Positions 10,871 to 23,000 of a stretch of 64,000 nt of DNA are shown piece after piece. Made by a program: the position numbers and the translations under genes. This DNA comes from Halictus rubicundus (taxonomy: Eukaryota > Arthropoda > Insecta > Hymenoptera > Halictidae). Where the stretch lies: positions 1 through 64,000 of the forward strand of contig NW_027488826.1 of the NCBI RefSeq assembly GCF_050948215.1. Direction: 5' to 3'. Under the pieces are notes generated by a model that was not told where the DNA came from, ran no database searches, and worked only from the letters and a program-made list of their open reading frames with translations. How positions within the stretch are numbered: position 1 is the first letter of the stretch; every line of letters starts with the position of its first letter.

Positions 10871-11386
10871 CTGGAGTTCGCCAGGTATCCAGAGATGGTG
10901 CGCTAGTGGCTGATGTACCCCACCAGCCGCGCCCTGTAGCCAGGGCGTACCCTCTCACCGCGCACCTAAGCTTAGGGCATTAGGGATTTTTATAGAGGTT
11001 ATCATCCTCGCGGCCCGGCCGATTAAGGCAAGACCACCGTTCCGGTAAAACATGACCACCGGTTTACGGCAAGGGCCCTGCGGCGACCTCCCCGGTCGTT
11101 ATCGCAGGACCCATTCCGCGGTTTTTTATCCCTCCGTGTGAGCCTTACCGGCAAGGGAGGCCCTGCCAGGATCCGAAGATCCCGCCGGCATCGCCTCATA
11201 CATCATTGGGACTACTTTCCGCGGAATACCCCCCGCTCCGTTAGCAACACACAACTATGTGTGTTCCCAGGGACCACCACGAGGAGGTGGAGCGTAGAGG
11301 ATTTTAGGGATATGACCGCCACCACTGTGGCATACCTAGTAGTGGATCCGAGTCACCACTACTAAGCCCATATCCCCTCGGTCCCC
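10871..11386 (-). other. 5' UTR of element A
   Basis: About 0.5 kb lies between satellite and the ORF1 ATG. It has no supported coding sequence. Non-LTR elements usually carry an internal promoter here; I saw no motif that I could name with confidence. The satellite starts again at 11387. Confidence 0.65.
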
Positions 11387-11404
11387 ATCCTCATTCCTAT
11401 CCTA
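11387..11404. repeat. Right copy of the target-site duplication of element A
   Basis: ATCCTCATTCCTATCCTA matches 5003-5020 exactly. It is followed by a further CATTCC unit and then the block beginning TATGCTCTATCC, the same order found to the right of element B'. Confidence 0.6.
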
Positions 11405-14400
11405 TCCTCATTCCTATCCTATGCTCTATCCTATCCTATCCTCTATCCTATTCTATACTCTACCCTATCCTATCCGCTATCCTATCCTATCCTCCATCCT
11501 ATCCTATCCTCTATCCTATCCCATCCTCTATCCTATCCTATCCTCATTCCTATCCTATCCTCATTCCTATCCTATGCTCTATCCTATCCTATCCTCTATC
11601 CTATTCTATACTCTACCCTATCCTATCCTCTATCCTATCCTATCCTCTATCCTATCCTATCCTCTATCCTATCCTCTATCCTATCCTCTATCCTGTCCTA
11701 TCCTCTATCCTACCCTATCCTCTATCCTATCCTATCCTCTATCCTATCCTATCCTCTATAATATCCTATCCTCTATCCTATCCTGTCCTCTATCCAATCC
11801 TATCCTCTATCCTATGCTATCCTCTATCGTATCCTATCCTCTATCTTATCCTAACCTCTATCCTATCCTATCCTCATTCCTATCCTATCCTCTATCCTAT
11901 CCTATACTCTGTCCTATCCAATCCTATATCCTATCCCATCCGCTATCCTATCCTATCCTCTATCCTATCCTATCCTCTATCGTCTCCTGTCCTCTATCCT
12001 ATACAATCCCCTATCATATCCTCTATCGTCTCCTATCCTCTATGCTATTCAATCCCCTATCCTATCCTCTATCGTCTCCTATCCTCGGTCCTATCCTATC
12101 CTCATTCCTATCCTATCCTCTATCCTATCCTATCCTATATCCTATCCCATCCGCTATCCTATCCTATCCTCTATTCTATCCTATCCTCTATCCTATCCTA
12201 TCCTCTATCCTATCCAATCCTCTATCCTATCCTCTATCCTATCCTCTATCCTATCCTATCCTCAATCCTATCCTATCCTCTATCCTATCCTATCCTCTAT
12301 CCTATCCTATCCTCTATCCTATCCTCATTCCTATCCTATCCTCATTCCTATCCTATGCTCTATCCTATCCTATCCTCTATCCTATTCTATACTCTACCCT
12401 ATCCTATCCGCTATCCTATCCTATCCTCCATCCTATCCTATCCTCTATCCTATCCAATCCTATATCCTATCATGTCCGCTATCCTGTCCTACCCTCAATC
12501 CTATAATATCACCTATTCTATCCAATCCTCTATCCTATCCTCTATCCTATCCTATCCTCATTCCTATCCTATCCTCATTCCTATCCTATGCTCTATCCTA
12601 TCCTATCCTCTATCCTATTCTATACTCTACCCTATCCTATCCGCTATCCTATCCTATCCTCCATCCTATCCTATCCTCTATCCTATCCAATCCTATATCC
12701 TATCATGTCCGCTATCCTGTCCTACCCTCAATCCTATAATATCACCTATTCTATCCAATCCTCTATCCAATCCTCTATCCTATCCTCTATCCTATCCTAT
12801 CCTCTGTCCTATCCACTATCGTATAGTATCCTCTATCCTATCCAATCCTATATCCTATCCTCTATACACTCCAATCCTCTATCCTACCCTATCCTCTATC
12901 CTATCCTATCCAATCCTATATCCTATCCTCTATACACTCCAATCCTCTATCCTACCCTATCCTCTATCCTATCCTATCCTCTATCCTATCCTATCCTCTA
13001 TCCTATCCTATCCTCTATCCTATCCTATCCTCTATCGTCTCCTGTCCTCTATCCTATACAATCCCCTATCATATCCTCTATCGTCTCCTATCCTCTATGC
13101 TATTCAATCCCCTATCCTATCCTCTATCGTCTCCTATCCTCGGTCCTATCCTATCCTCATTCCTATCCTATCCTCTATCCCATCCTATCCTATATCCTAT
13201 CCCATCCGCTATCCTATCCTATCCTCTATTCTATCCTATCCTCTATCCTATCCTATCCTCTATCCTATCCAATCCTCTATCCTATCCTCTATCCTATCCT
13301 CTATCCTATCCTATCCTCAATCCTATCCTATCCTCTATCCTATCCTATCCTCTATCCTATCCTCTATCGTATCCTATCCTCTATCCTATCCCATCCTCTA
13401 TCCTATCCTATCCTCATTCCTATCCTATCCTCATTCCTATCCTATGATCTATCCTATCCTATCCTCTATCCTATTCTATACTCTACCCTATCCTATCCGC
13501 TATCCTATCCTATCCTCCATCCTATCCTATCCTCTATCCTATCCAATCCTATATCCTATCATGTCCGCTATCCTGTCCTACCCTCAATCCTATAATATCA
13601 CCTATTCTATCCAATCCTCTATCCTATCCTCTATCCTATCCTATCCTCATTCCTATCCTATCCTCATTCCTATCCTATCCTCCATCCTATCCTATCCTCT
13701 ATCCTATCCAATCCTATATCCTATCCTGTCCGCTATCCTGTCCTACCCTCAATCCTATAATATCACCTATTCTATCCAATCCTCTATCCTATCCTCTATC
13801 CTATCCTATCCTCTATCCTATCCTCTATCGTATCCTATCCTCTATCCTATCCTATCCTCTATCCTATCGCATCCTCTATCCTATCCTATCCTCATTCCTA
13901 TCCTATCCTCATTCCTATCCTATGCTCTATCCTATCCTATCCTCTATCCTATTCTATACTCTACCCTATCCTATCCGCTATCCTATCCTATCCTCCATCC
14001 TATCCTATCCTCTATCCTATCCAATCCTATATCCTATCCTGTCCGCTATCCTGTCCTACCCTCAATCCTATAATATCACCTATTCTATCCAATCCTCTAT
14101 CCTATCCTCTATCCTATCCTATCCTCTGTCCTATACACTATCGTATAGTATCCTCTATCCTATCCAATCCTATATCCTATCCTCTATACACTCCAAACCT
14201 CTATCCTACCCTATCCTCTATCCTATCCTATCCAATCCTATATCTTATCCTCTATACACTCCAATCCTCTATCCTACCCTATCCTCTATCCTATCCTATC
14301 CTCTATCCTATCCTATCCTCTATCCTATCCTATCCTCTATCCTATCCTATCCTCTATCCTATCCTATCCTCTATAATATCCTATCCTATCCTCTATCCTC

Positions 14401-15662
14401 TCCTATCATCTATCGTCTCCAGTCCTCTATCCTATACAATCCCCTATCATATCCTCTATCGTCTCCTATTCTCTATCCTATCCAATCCCCTATCCTATCC
14501 TCTATCTTATCCTATCCTCTATCCTATCCTCTCCTCATTCCTATCCTATCCTCTATCCTATCCTATCCTCATTCCTATCCTATCCTCCATCCTATCCTAC
14601 CCTCTATCCTATCCAATCCTATATCCTATCCTGTCCGCTATCCTGTCCTACCCTCAATCCTATAATATCACCTATTCTATCCAATCCTCTATCCTATCCT
14701 CTATCCTATCCTATCCTCTGTCCTATCCACTATCGTATAGTATCCTCTATCCTATCCAATCCTATATCCTATCCTCTATACACTCCAATCCTCTATCCTA
14801 CCCTATCCTCTATCCTATCCTATCCTCTATCCTATCCTATCCTCTATAATATCCTATCCTCTATCCTATCCTGTCCTCTATCCCATCGTATCCTCTATCC
14901 TATCCTATCCTCTATCCTATCCTATCCTCTATCCTATCCTATCTTCTATCCTATCCAATCCCCTATCCTATCCTCTATCCTATATTATCCACTATCCTAT
15001 CGTATTCACTATCCTATCGTATCAACTATCCTATCCATTCCCCTATCCTATCCTCTATTCTATCCTCTATCCTATCCTCTATCCTATCCTATCCTCTATC
15101 CTATCCTATCCTCTATCCAATCCTATCCTCTATCCTATGCTATCCTCTATCCTATCCTATCCTCTATCCTATCCTATCCTCTATTCTATCCTATCCTATC
15201 CTCTATCCTGTCCTATCATCTATCGTCTCCAGTCCTCTATCCTATCCAATCCCCTATCCTATCCTCTATCTTATCCTATCCTCTATCCTATCCTATCCTC
15301 TATCATATCCTATCCTCTATCCTATCCTATCCTCTATCGTATCCTATCCTCTATCCTATCCTATCCTCTATCCTATCCCATCCTCTATCCTATCCTATCC
15401 TCATTCCTATCCTATCCTCATTCCTATCCTATGCTCTATCCTATCCTATCCTCTATCCTATTCTATACTCTACCCTATCCTATCCGCTATCCTATCCTAT
15501 CCTCCATCCTATCCTATCCTCTATCCTATCCAATCCTATATCCTATCCTGTCCGCTATCCTGTCCTACCCTCAATCCTATAATATCACCTATTCTATCCA
15601 ATCCTCTATCCTATCCTCTATCCTATCCTATCCTCATTCCTATCCTATCCTCATTCCTATCC
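11387..15662. repeat. Satellite array II (17-bp family)
   Basis: This is the same satellite as array I, with the same variant blocks: one marked by CATTCCTATCCTATGCTCT, one by CCCTCAATCCTATAATATC, one by TATTATCCACTATCCTATCG and one by CATCTATCGTCTCCAGTCC. Parts recur in array III: the block around 12840-13660 closely resembles 43080-43900 and 45780-46590, and 13790-14580 resembles 46700-47490. All long open frames are on the plus strand and follow the 17-residue satellite period. No gene is seen. The array ends at the poly(T) of element B. Confidence 0.97.
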
Positions 15663-15663
15663 T
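15647..15663. repeat. Left copy of the target-site duplication of the B/B' insertion
   Basis: ATCCTCATTCCTATCCT sits directly before the poly(T) of element B and recurs at 27305-27321 after the far end of B'. The length equals one satellite unit. The last T may belong to the poly(T). Confidence 0.6.
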
Positions 15664-15675
15664 TTTTTTTTTTTT
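15664..15675 (-). other. Poly(A) tail of element B
   Basis: A T run on the plus strand (15663-15675, with its first T possibly from the satellite) joins ...CATTCCTATCC to the 3' UTR sequence that starts AATGGAAATTTGCC on the plus strand. The same 3' end with its own T run is found at 25598-25608. Confidence 0.9.
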
Positions 15676-16019
15676 AATGGAAATTTGCCTATATTTTAGG
15701 TACTGGTGCTTACAGTAATTCTCCGCAGTTATGTTCTATTATACATATATCAATTACGTTGTATTCTAAGCTTATAACACATATTAAACACATATCACAT
15801 ATATAACACATATAAAACTACTCTAAGTCTAGATCTATTTCGCAAGTATTATATCGCACGCTTATCTAAAATTAACCTAAATACACCTAATCTACTATTA
15901 ATCCCTATTATTCAACTCAAACTATTTAACCTAACGGGTGGACCTCGAAGGGCCTAGCGAACTCTTAGGGTCTCTCGAAATTCAAGGAAATTGAAAATTT
16001 GACCTTGAACACAAGAGTA

Positions 16020-16041
16020 AACTAGGTGTTTTAGCCTAGTT
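16020..16041. other. Inverted repeat in element B 3' UTR
   Basis: AACTAGG and CCTAGTT form a perfect 7-bp stem around an 8-base loop. The same hairpin is present in B' at 25953-25974. It may be part of an RNA structure recognised by the reverse transcriptase, but this is inference. Confidence 0.5.
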
Positions 16042-16184
16042 GACCCCTATTTTTTATAGCCGGGATGGATAGAGGTGAGGATACCTAGCACCTTTCCTGT
16101 GTAACTCTTTTTCGTAGCATGCACCTATCTACCTGTAGATGCTGCTATCTCGGTTGTTGCCGGGGGGCGCGAGTTTGTGACAAC

Positions 16185-16205
16185 CTCCGAAGCCCGACTT
16201 CGGAG
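16185..16205. other. Inverted repeat in element B 3' UTR
   Basis: CTCCGAAG and CTTCGGAG form a perfect 8-bp stem around CCCGA. B' carries the same hairpin at 26118-26138. The GC-rich stem in an AT-rich region suggests a folded RNA segment. Confidence 0.55.
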
Positions 16206-17193
16206 ACCAATGTAGCTTACGGGCTACCCCCCCTGCCCCCCCACGTGCTCAGAATTTTTTTTTTCTCTAAAACTTTTTCGACACCCGATATATTTTGAAA
16301 ACTAAACTTTATCCGATTTAGTCGAGCGACGGCTCGTTGGAAAGGTCTTGATCCGTGTAGAATTTTCACCGTGTTACTTTTTCGAATTTCTTGAAAATTA
16401 GGGTAATTTTCTCTGTATCTCCGAAATGGGTGGGCAAATCGAAAGAAGTTTTTTAGGGGGGAGAATACTTCTCCGTTTCCACCCTAAAATACTCGCCGTC
16501 CTCGATAATAGTTGAGTTCAAAATTTCGCTTCGATCGGTTAACTTTGGCCTACTGCCATAACCACGAAATCGCCTAACAAAATCGATGGTCCGGTAAAGA
16601 CGTGTTACGGCTCATTCGGAAGCCACGGCCTAGCCCTACAATTTCGCCAAGGTACTTTTTCGTAATCTCTTCTAGTAAGCCTAATTTTCACTGTTTTAAT
16701 TCTCTATTTCTATTTTTAGGTTACGCAAGCTTGTGCAGGGTTTAACATGAGAAAATGAAGGAATACTATGACACTCAGTAGAGATTTTCACCTTGTCCTA
16801 CCTTATTCTAGTTACTGTCCCTTAGAGGTGCGAAAAAAGTGGCGGACTCGACCGACCCCTTGTGTTAATCGAATCCTTTTCTTTTCCCGGTCTCTTCCCA
16901 AGCTTCTTCCAATTATTCGTACTGTTTTTTCCGTTCTTTCCACAGTTCTCACTAATATTCAGTTCAGTTCAATTATTCACTCACTTGTCTAATTGTTCGT
17001 AGCTAATTCTTTTTTTTTTTTTAAATCTAACCCAAACCCAAACTAATTTAATTCTGCTTGGATTCCGGTTAAGTTAAATTCACAGTCTTTCAAACACTTT
17101 TTCAGATTTTTTACGCGGAGGCTAACGGTCTTGTCCCTGAACGCGACGGTTCACGCCCGGCACTCCGCGGTATATTCCCGATCTTTCTCTCAG

Positions 17194-17256
17194 GTAAGTA
17201 TATTTATAATTTAATATAACTTCTAATTTTTTGTTTTTTTTTGTTTTTTAATTCAG
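17194..17256 (+). other. Intron-like segment on the antisense strand of element B
   Basis: The plus strand reads CAG|GTAAGTATA, then 63 bases rich in T, then TTTTTAATTCAG|GTTTCC. This fits donor and acceptor consensus and is opposite in sense to the element's genes. The same segment occurs in B' (27127-27189). Similar GTAAGT/CAG pairs lie at 25291-25429 and 25457-25533. No spliced product can be shown from sequence alone. Confidence 0.3.
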
Positions 17257-18063
17257 GTTTCCCTGTTAGCACGCTCGAAACAACTACTGAAAATCCGTAG
17301 AAAAAAATTCCGTGATGCTACTTGAAACTTTACTAATCGATGTGACTCGGCTGGAAGTTCAAATCGTTCTGATTTTGAAATTGAACAGTGGAGCTCGCAT
17401 GACCTACAGTTCTACCCCCTCTTATTTGGCTCTCCTGTTGTTTTTCCCGTACGTACTATTATTCTGTCGCGCTCTGGCCTTGGTTGACTCCGTTATATTT
17501 TCAAAATTTATTGTTTCAGTTTGTATGTATGTTACCTATTTACCCGAGTAGGCCTTGGGGAGTCTTACTTTTTCTACAGCGTACTTTTTCTTTTTCTATA
17601 TAAGGTTATCGTCCTATTAGTTGGATCCGTTAGCTTACATGAATTTTGGTAATAAGTTCGAAATTATTCTATTTTAATGCCTTACTCTTTTGACTTATTT
17701 CTGAAACTGTTATCTATTCTATAGTGTACATCTTATTTCAGATTTCAAATTCCCTAAGCTTCAATGTATTATTTTAGTTATCTATCATGTTTTCTTCGTT
17801 TTCTAATATTTTCTTTTAACTTTCTATTCCGTCCGTTTCATCTTTCTAATTTTTGTCTGTATGTAAGATACGTTAGTCAATTTTTGTTATAAATAAAGTC
17901 CCCTTTCTGTCTCGTTTCTAACTCTTTCCATTATTACTATTCCAGACTTATTCCTTGCACTACTAAGATTGTTCATTTTCTGCTCGTGCCGGCAGGCAAG
18001 TTGCTGTACTATTACCTTGTTCAGATTGTATTCCAAGTTTAGTCACATTGCATTATTTAGTTA

Positions 18064-19080
18064 TATCTCTTTACCCAGGCTTTTGATCAAAAACCTCTAA
18101 GGGAGCTTTCCTTTTTTTTTTTTAAATATAATTATTGTACTATTTCCTTCCTTCTTTTTCCATTGCCTTTGTTTTTCTGAAATTTTTTGATTATATGTTC
18201 TATTTCAACTCGTTATATCTCACTGGTTTTTCTTTTGAAAGGAAAATTTCAGTAGCCCATTTATGTTAGAAATAACATGAACTTTTAGTCTATCTATTTA
18301 ATTTTAAATTTTATCCATTCATATCTTTTCTTTACTCTTGTGGCGCACCTTCTAGTTCGCCATATCTCACCCCATATAACTTGAATCAAAAAATTTCATA
18401 AGAACAACACCCTTTTATTTTTAGTACCCTTTATGTTTCGCATATCACTTTTGTCTAATTCCGCTAAAAAAGTTTTAGTGCTTTGTTCGGTTTCTTCGAT
18501 TTTCGGTCTTAATTCTGGTTTTTAACCATCTATCTTTACTCTATTACTTTTGTCTAACCTAGTACTAATATTTTGCTACCATATATAACATAAGAATCGC
18601 TAACTAATTTCTTTTTAGCTTTATTCGTACATTTTCTGGCGACGACAGCAGGCATGGTTATGTAGTCCTACTTCGTTCCGTTCTGATTTCAGGTTTGCTC
18701 ATTTTTTGATTTTTCCAAATATCTCGGTAATAAAGGTTCTAGTCGAAATTCTCCAAGAGGTGTTTTCTATTTCAAATATCCTCTATTAACTATTTCTAGC
18801 GTTATTTTTCCATTCCCTTCGTTTTCAGCAATTTTTTCTGTTCTAACACTTAATTTTTTAAAAAAGCGTTTATCTCGCCAAGCATTAGTTTATCCAACAA
18901 ACTTTAAGAGTCCATTTGTTTTTGAAATCTCTTGGTTAGCATGAGGCTGTTCTATATTTTATCGTCTTTTCTTCCGTAGTTGTTTTTTAGTCTTGTAACC
19001 AAGTTTCTGATTGTAATAACTTCTAAGTGGGTCATTTCTCGGCAAAGTTGCAAGTATAAAATCTAAAACAAAACTTCTCT
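18064..19080. repeat. Degenerate repeats in the element B 3' UTR
   Basis: The plus-strand core TATCTC followed after about 15-20 bases by an A-rich stretch and then a pyrimidine-rich one recurs at 18064, 18216, 18363, 18720 and 18871, with weaker matches near 18443 and 19035 and an isolated one at 16416. Several spacings are near 150 bp. The stretch from about 17990 also resembles that from about 18643 (GGCAGGCA.../AGCAGGCATGG..., then the TATCTC core, then CCATT-CCTT-GTTTT). Units are strongly diverged. Confidence 0.5.
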
Positions 19081-20007
19081 AGAGTCTATTTTTTGTATAA
19101 TTTTTTATCCCCCTCCATCTAAAAATATCTTTTTAATTAGACTGTTTTACGGCCCAATTCTTGCCTCTGGTTACTGGTCGTTGCCAGAAAACGTCGAGTT
19201 TACATCTTTCGTCTATAAATAAAACTCTCTTCATGCTAAAATTACTTAAAAACTCTCTTGCCACGTGCTCGTGGCTGTATCCGCCATTTTGTCGCTATCT
19301 GTTAAGCAATACGCCGCTGGTGTGCGGCTCCTAGTTAATCCGCAACCCTTCCTACTTATTATCGACTTGTTTCAGGTCTCTGTTTATCATTCTCTCTACT
19401 TTATCTGATTTTTACAGATATCTACTTATCAATTTTGCAGTTCCCTAGTTACCATTTCGCAGATTTCTACTTATCTTAGTTCCACATTTTTCCACATTTA
19501 CTCAGTTTCCACAGAGATCTGCTCCAAGTCGGTAATTGCGCCTGTAATGCTGTAGCCGGTGCTACAAGCACTATGCCGCTGGCTTTTGTCTATGGTACTT
19601 CGCTATTTTTACGCTAATTCGGGGTTTTCTTCGTGATGCAGCCCTCCTCGGGTGGTACTTGGTGACAAGGGGGGTCGGGGGAGGAGCCGGCCGCGGTCCA
19701 GTCGCAGTTTATCTAGCGGGTGTCTGTGATTTCTCCTTGAGCTCCAGAGACGCCTTCCTTGGTGTCATCCTAGCCCGGTCCCGCGATGTCCGCTTCATCT
19801 CAGGCTTCGGATGTCCTTGTCTGTGGCGTCTCCTTTTGCCCTGAGGATCACCTCCGTTTCGATCCCCGCTCAATCCCCGGCCGGCACCCCCTCCACCCGT
19901 CCTATCCCGAGAGAGCTGCAACACAAGAAAACCTGTTTTAGCGCCTTCACATTTCTAGTTTTACGTAAAGTTTTTTGACTTTCTTACATGATTTTTCTTA
20001 ACTTAAC

Positions 20008-23000
20008 TTATAGATCCCTCATTCTGTCAGCGTCCGCCGACTCCAGGTCCTCTTCTGTTCCCCTCATTATTGGATTATCCAGCTGGTTTCTTTCCCGTAT
20101 GCGTTCCTCTTCTTCTTTTTTTCTCAAGACCTCTTTGCAGAATTTTGAAAATATCCACCAGTTATTTTCTTTCGCCAGGATCCCTTCCATGACGGCTTCC
20201 GCTGTGAGGTCTTCCTGTCTGATTTTAAGCGCTTCTGCCAGCGGTTTCCTCTCCTCTTTCCATCTTTGGCACCTGATGAGTGTGTGCTCTGGTGTGTCCG
20301 GTACCCCCTGGTGGAACCAGCATTCGTCCGATGAAGCCTTTCCAATTCTGAACCTGAAACTATTGAAGACCCCATGTCCCGACAGGGCTTGGGTTATATA
20401 AAAGTTAAGTTCGCCGTGCTTCCTAGTAATCCACTTCTCGATATTAGGAATTAGTTTGTACGTCCATCTTCCGACGGCTGCCGTGTCCCATTGCCTTTGC
20501 CATTGTGCTAGGGTTCTTTCTTTCGCCTGCCTTCTGAAGATCTTCTTGAGTCGACTCCTTAGTGTGTCAGATGGTGGGTTCGTACTTTCCTCGACTTCTT
20601 CAAGGTTGTCCTCCGGCATTTGTCTAGTACCGATGAATTCCTCTCCGGTTAACCTTTCCTGGTTTAGCAGAATCTCGTCCATCTCGTATTCTTTGTCAAA
20701 GATCTCTCTTCTCTCATCAATCTTCAGTCCCCATGGTGGAATGCCGGATAATACTGTCAGCGTCTCCAGTGGAACTGATCTGTACGCAGATATTACCCTT
20801 GTGAGACCTATTTTTTGAGTATTTTTTAACAATTTCCTATTGGTTGGTTTATCCGCTGCTTCCGCCCATATAGGAGCTCCGTACATAACTATCGATTCCA
20901 TTGTCATATAGTATAGTCTTCTCCCCGACTGTCTGGTTCTCATGGAATTTGTCATAATTCTACTAAGAGCTGACATAGTCCTGATGGCTTTGTTAGTAGA
21001 TCTTCCTATATGTTTTCTGAATCTTTTGCCAGAGTCAAAAATTACTCCTAGATATTTTACCTCTTGCGTAGGTGTTATCTCAGCTTCCCCTATCTTGAAG
21101 GTAAGGCCCTCTTCCACCCTCTTGCAGTTCAGCATCATTATCTCCGTCTTGTTTTCGGCCAGGGAGAGGCCCGCCGATTCCATCCAGATTCTTGTTTCTT
21201 CTACCATCTGTTCTGCCCTGATTTTTAATCTTCTAACAGTTGTTGCTTGAGCTACAATCGCTATGTCGTCTGCGAATGCTATTTTCTTACACATGGGGGG
21301 GTTGTCCTTGCTCAGTAATCCGTCGTAGACCATGTTCCAGAGAAAGGGTCCCAGAACCGATCCCTGAGGTACTCCCATCTCCATATTCAAGCTGATTTTT
21401 CCCTCGGGTGCTTCATAGTTCACTGCTCTATCATTGAAATACTCCTTGATTATCCGAGCGAGGTACTCGGGGATATTTCTATTTTTAATTTCCTTGTGGA
21501 TGGCCGCCCAGCTTAGCGAGTTAAACGCATTTTTTACGTCCAGCGCAATCATGGCGGCGTATCTGTTTTTGTTGGAAGCCTCTATGGCAGCCTTTCTTAG
21601 TTCTTCCATTGCGTGGATCGTCGATGTTCCTCTCGTGAATCCAAACTGGTATTTGCTGAACGGCCTCGCTCCTAGTTCCTTGTGTAACCTCGCTCGGATT
21701 ATGTATTCAAACAGTTTGGCACCAGCATCTAAAATACAAATCGGCCTGTATGCTGAAGGGGTGGAGGGGTCCTTACCTTCTTTCCGTAAGAGAATTGTTC
21801 TCGCTTGTTTCCATTTGTGTGGAATGACTCCTCGTGCTAGTATACCGTTGAACAAAGCGATGAATCTATCCGGCCTATATTCCACCATGGCTTTCATTAC
21901 TTCCGGCTGCATCCCATCGGTGCCCGGAGCTTTTCCCGGCTTCAATAACCTTGCTGCTTGTATAACTTCTTCTTCGGTGACGTCTGAAAATCTTACTAGG
22001 CTATTATCTTCTGTATTTCTCCGGGTTTGTTCCTCTTCAGCTTCTCTCGGCCCTTGTTCTCCAGAGCTGTGGTTTTGCTGTGGAAACAGTCCCTTCATTA
22101 CTTTATTTGCAAAGGCTGAGGAGAGCGTAGCTGGCGGATTATCGTTTCTAACTTGACGTATTATGATCTTATATGGTTTTCCCCATATGTCCTTATCTAT
22201 CGTCTCGCAAAGTTCTTTCCAATTTTTTTCTTTCGATTGGCAGATTAATCTTTGGAGGTTCTTCTTCGCCAGCTTGTATAGGAATGTAAGAGCTTCCGTC
22301 TCATCACTTTTGCCTTTCCTTCTGGCCTTTTGTGCCGCTCTCCTTAGTCTCTGCGTTTTTGATCTTTCTTTTTTAATTTCAGGTGTCCACCATGCGTTTC
22401 CTCTCTCTCTTGCAGCTGTTGGGTCGGACTTATCCAGTGCCTCGTCACAGGTTTTGTATAAGCATTCAATAAATCTAGTTTCTTCTTCATAGTTGTACTT
22501 ACTTTTCTCATTAAGGGATTGTTCTGTTAATATGCGGTTAAATGCCAAACCCAGCCTGGTGATTCCTGTTCTTGAAACTTTCCACCTACTTCCAGTGTTT
22601 GCAGTTCTTCTTGGGTTACCTTCCGTTGTTTTAAGAGCTGTAAGAAGGTACTTATGATCGGAAGCTGACTCAATGCTTAATACCTTATGTGTTAACTCAT
22701 ATTCTTTCTTTTGTAGGTCCTGTGAAGTTGCTACGAAGTCAAGGTTAGATGTCGATCTTCCCCTTTCGAAGGTATGTCCCCCTTCCGGAATGCACGGGAA
22801 GATGTTATTACCAATGAATTCTTCCAGCAGGATGTTTCCTCTCATATTTTGCTCCTTGGAACCCCAGGCTGGCGATTTGGCATTGAAATCCCCGCCGACT
22901 ATAACGTTGTTACCTTTTCCTGTCTCTTGACTCAGAAATTGCATTAGCCTGTTGACTTTATACGCAAAAACGTCTGTCGGGATATTTGGAGAAAAGTAAG

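Larger units (their letters stand above)
5021..11386 (-). mobile_element. Element A: R1/TRAS-type non-LTR retrotransposon, full-length structure but defective
   Basis: The element reads on the minus strand: 5' UTR, gag-like ORF1 with zinc knuckles, ORF2 with an apurinic-type endonuclease followed by reverse transcriptase and a C-terminal zinc motif, a short 3' UTR, and a poly(A) tail of 24. There are no terminal repeats. Satellite abuts both ends, and an 18-bp direct repeat flanks it. The order of domains and the ORF1/ORF2 overlap are typical of the R1 clade. The sequence is strongly GC-rich, unlike element B and the satellite. ORF2 has a frameshift near 6925-6965 and the reverse transcriptase motif reads YAHD, so this copy should be inactive. 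The 5' end may be complete, since there is about 0.5 kb of leader upstream of ORF1, but without other copies this cannot be proved. Confidence 0.92.
15676..17370. repeat. 1,695-bp direct repeat, left copy (3' end of element B)
   Basis: The segment has the same length and almost the same sequence as 25609-27303. The one difference that I saw is C against T in CATATATCAATT/CATATATTAATT (near 15750 and 25683). It is the 3'-terminal part of the element, present once in B and once as the truncated copy B'. It is not a long terminal repeat: the element has poly(A) tails, an AP-type endonuclease and no integrase. Confidence 0.93.
15676..20007 (-). other. 3' UTR of element B (about 4.3 kb)
   Basis: No coding region is supported between the ORF2 stop and the poly(A). 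The 1.7 kb nearest the poly(A) has mixed composition. The middle (about 17400-19650) is AT-rich with many plus-strand T tracts. The last few hundred bases before ORF2 are richer in GC. Small plus-strand open frames at 16768-16992 and 17312-17551 show no recognisable domain and are probably chance. R1-clade 3' UTRs are usually a few hundred bases, so this length is unusual and recalls the telomeric HeT-A and TART elements of Drosophila. Short perfect hairpins and a degenerate repeat of about 150 bp lie inside it. Confidence 0.85.

Noticed and set aside
16768..16992. Small plus-strand ORF in the element B 3' UTR, repeated at 26701-26925
   Set aside because: It is repeated only because the 3' UTR is repeated, has no recognised domain, and lies antisense to the element.
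21434..22156. Plus-strand ORFs opposite element B ORF2 and ORF1
   Set aside because: They are antisense shadows of a well-supported coding region and show no independent motif.
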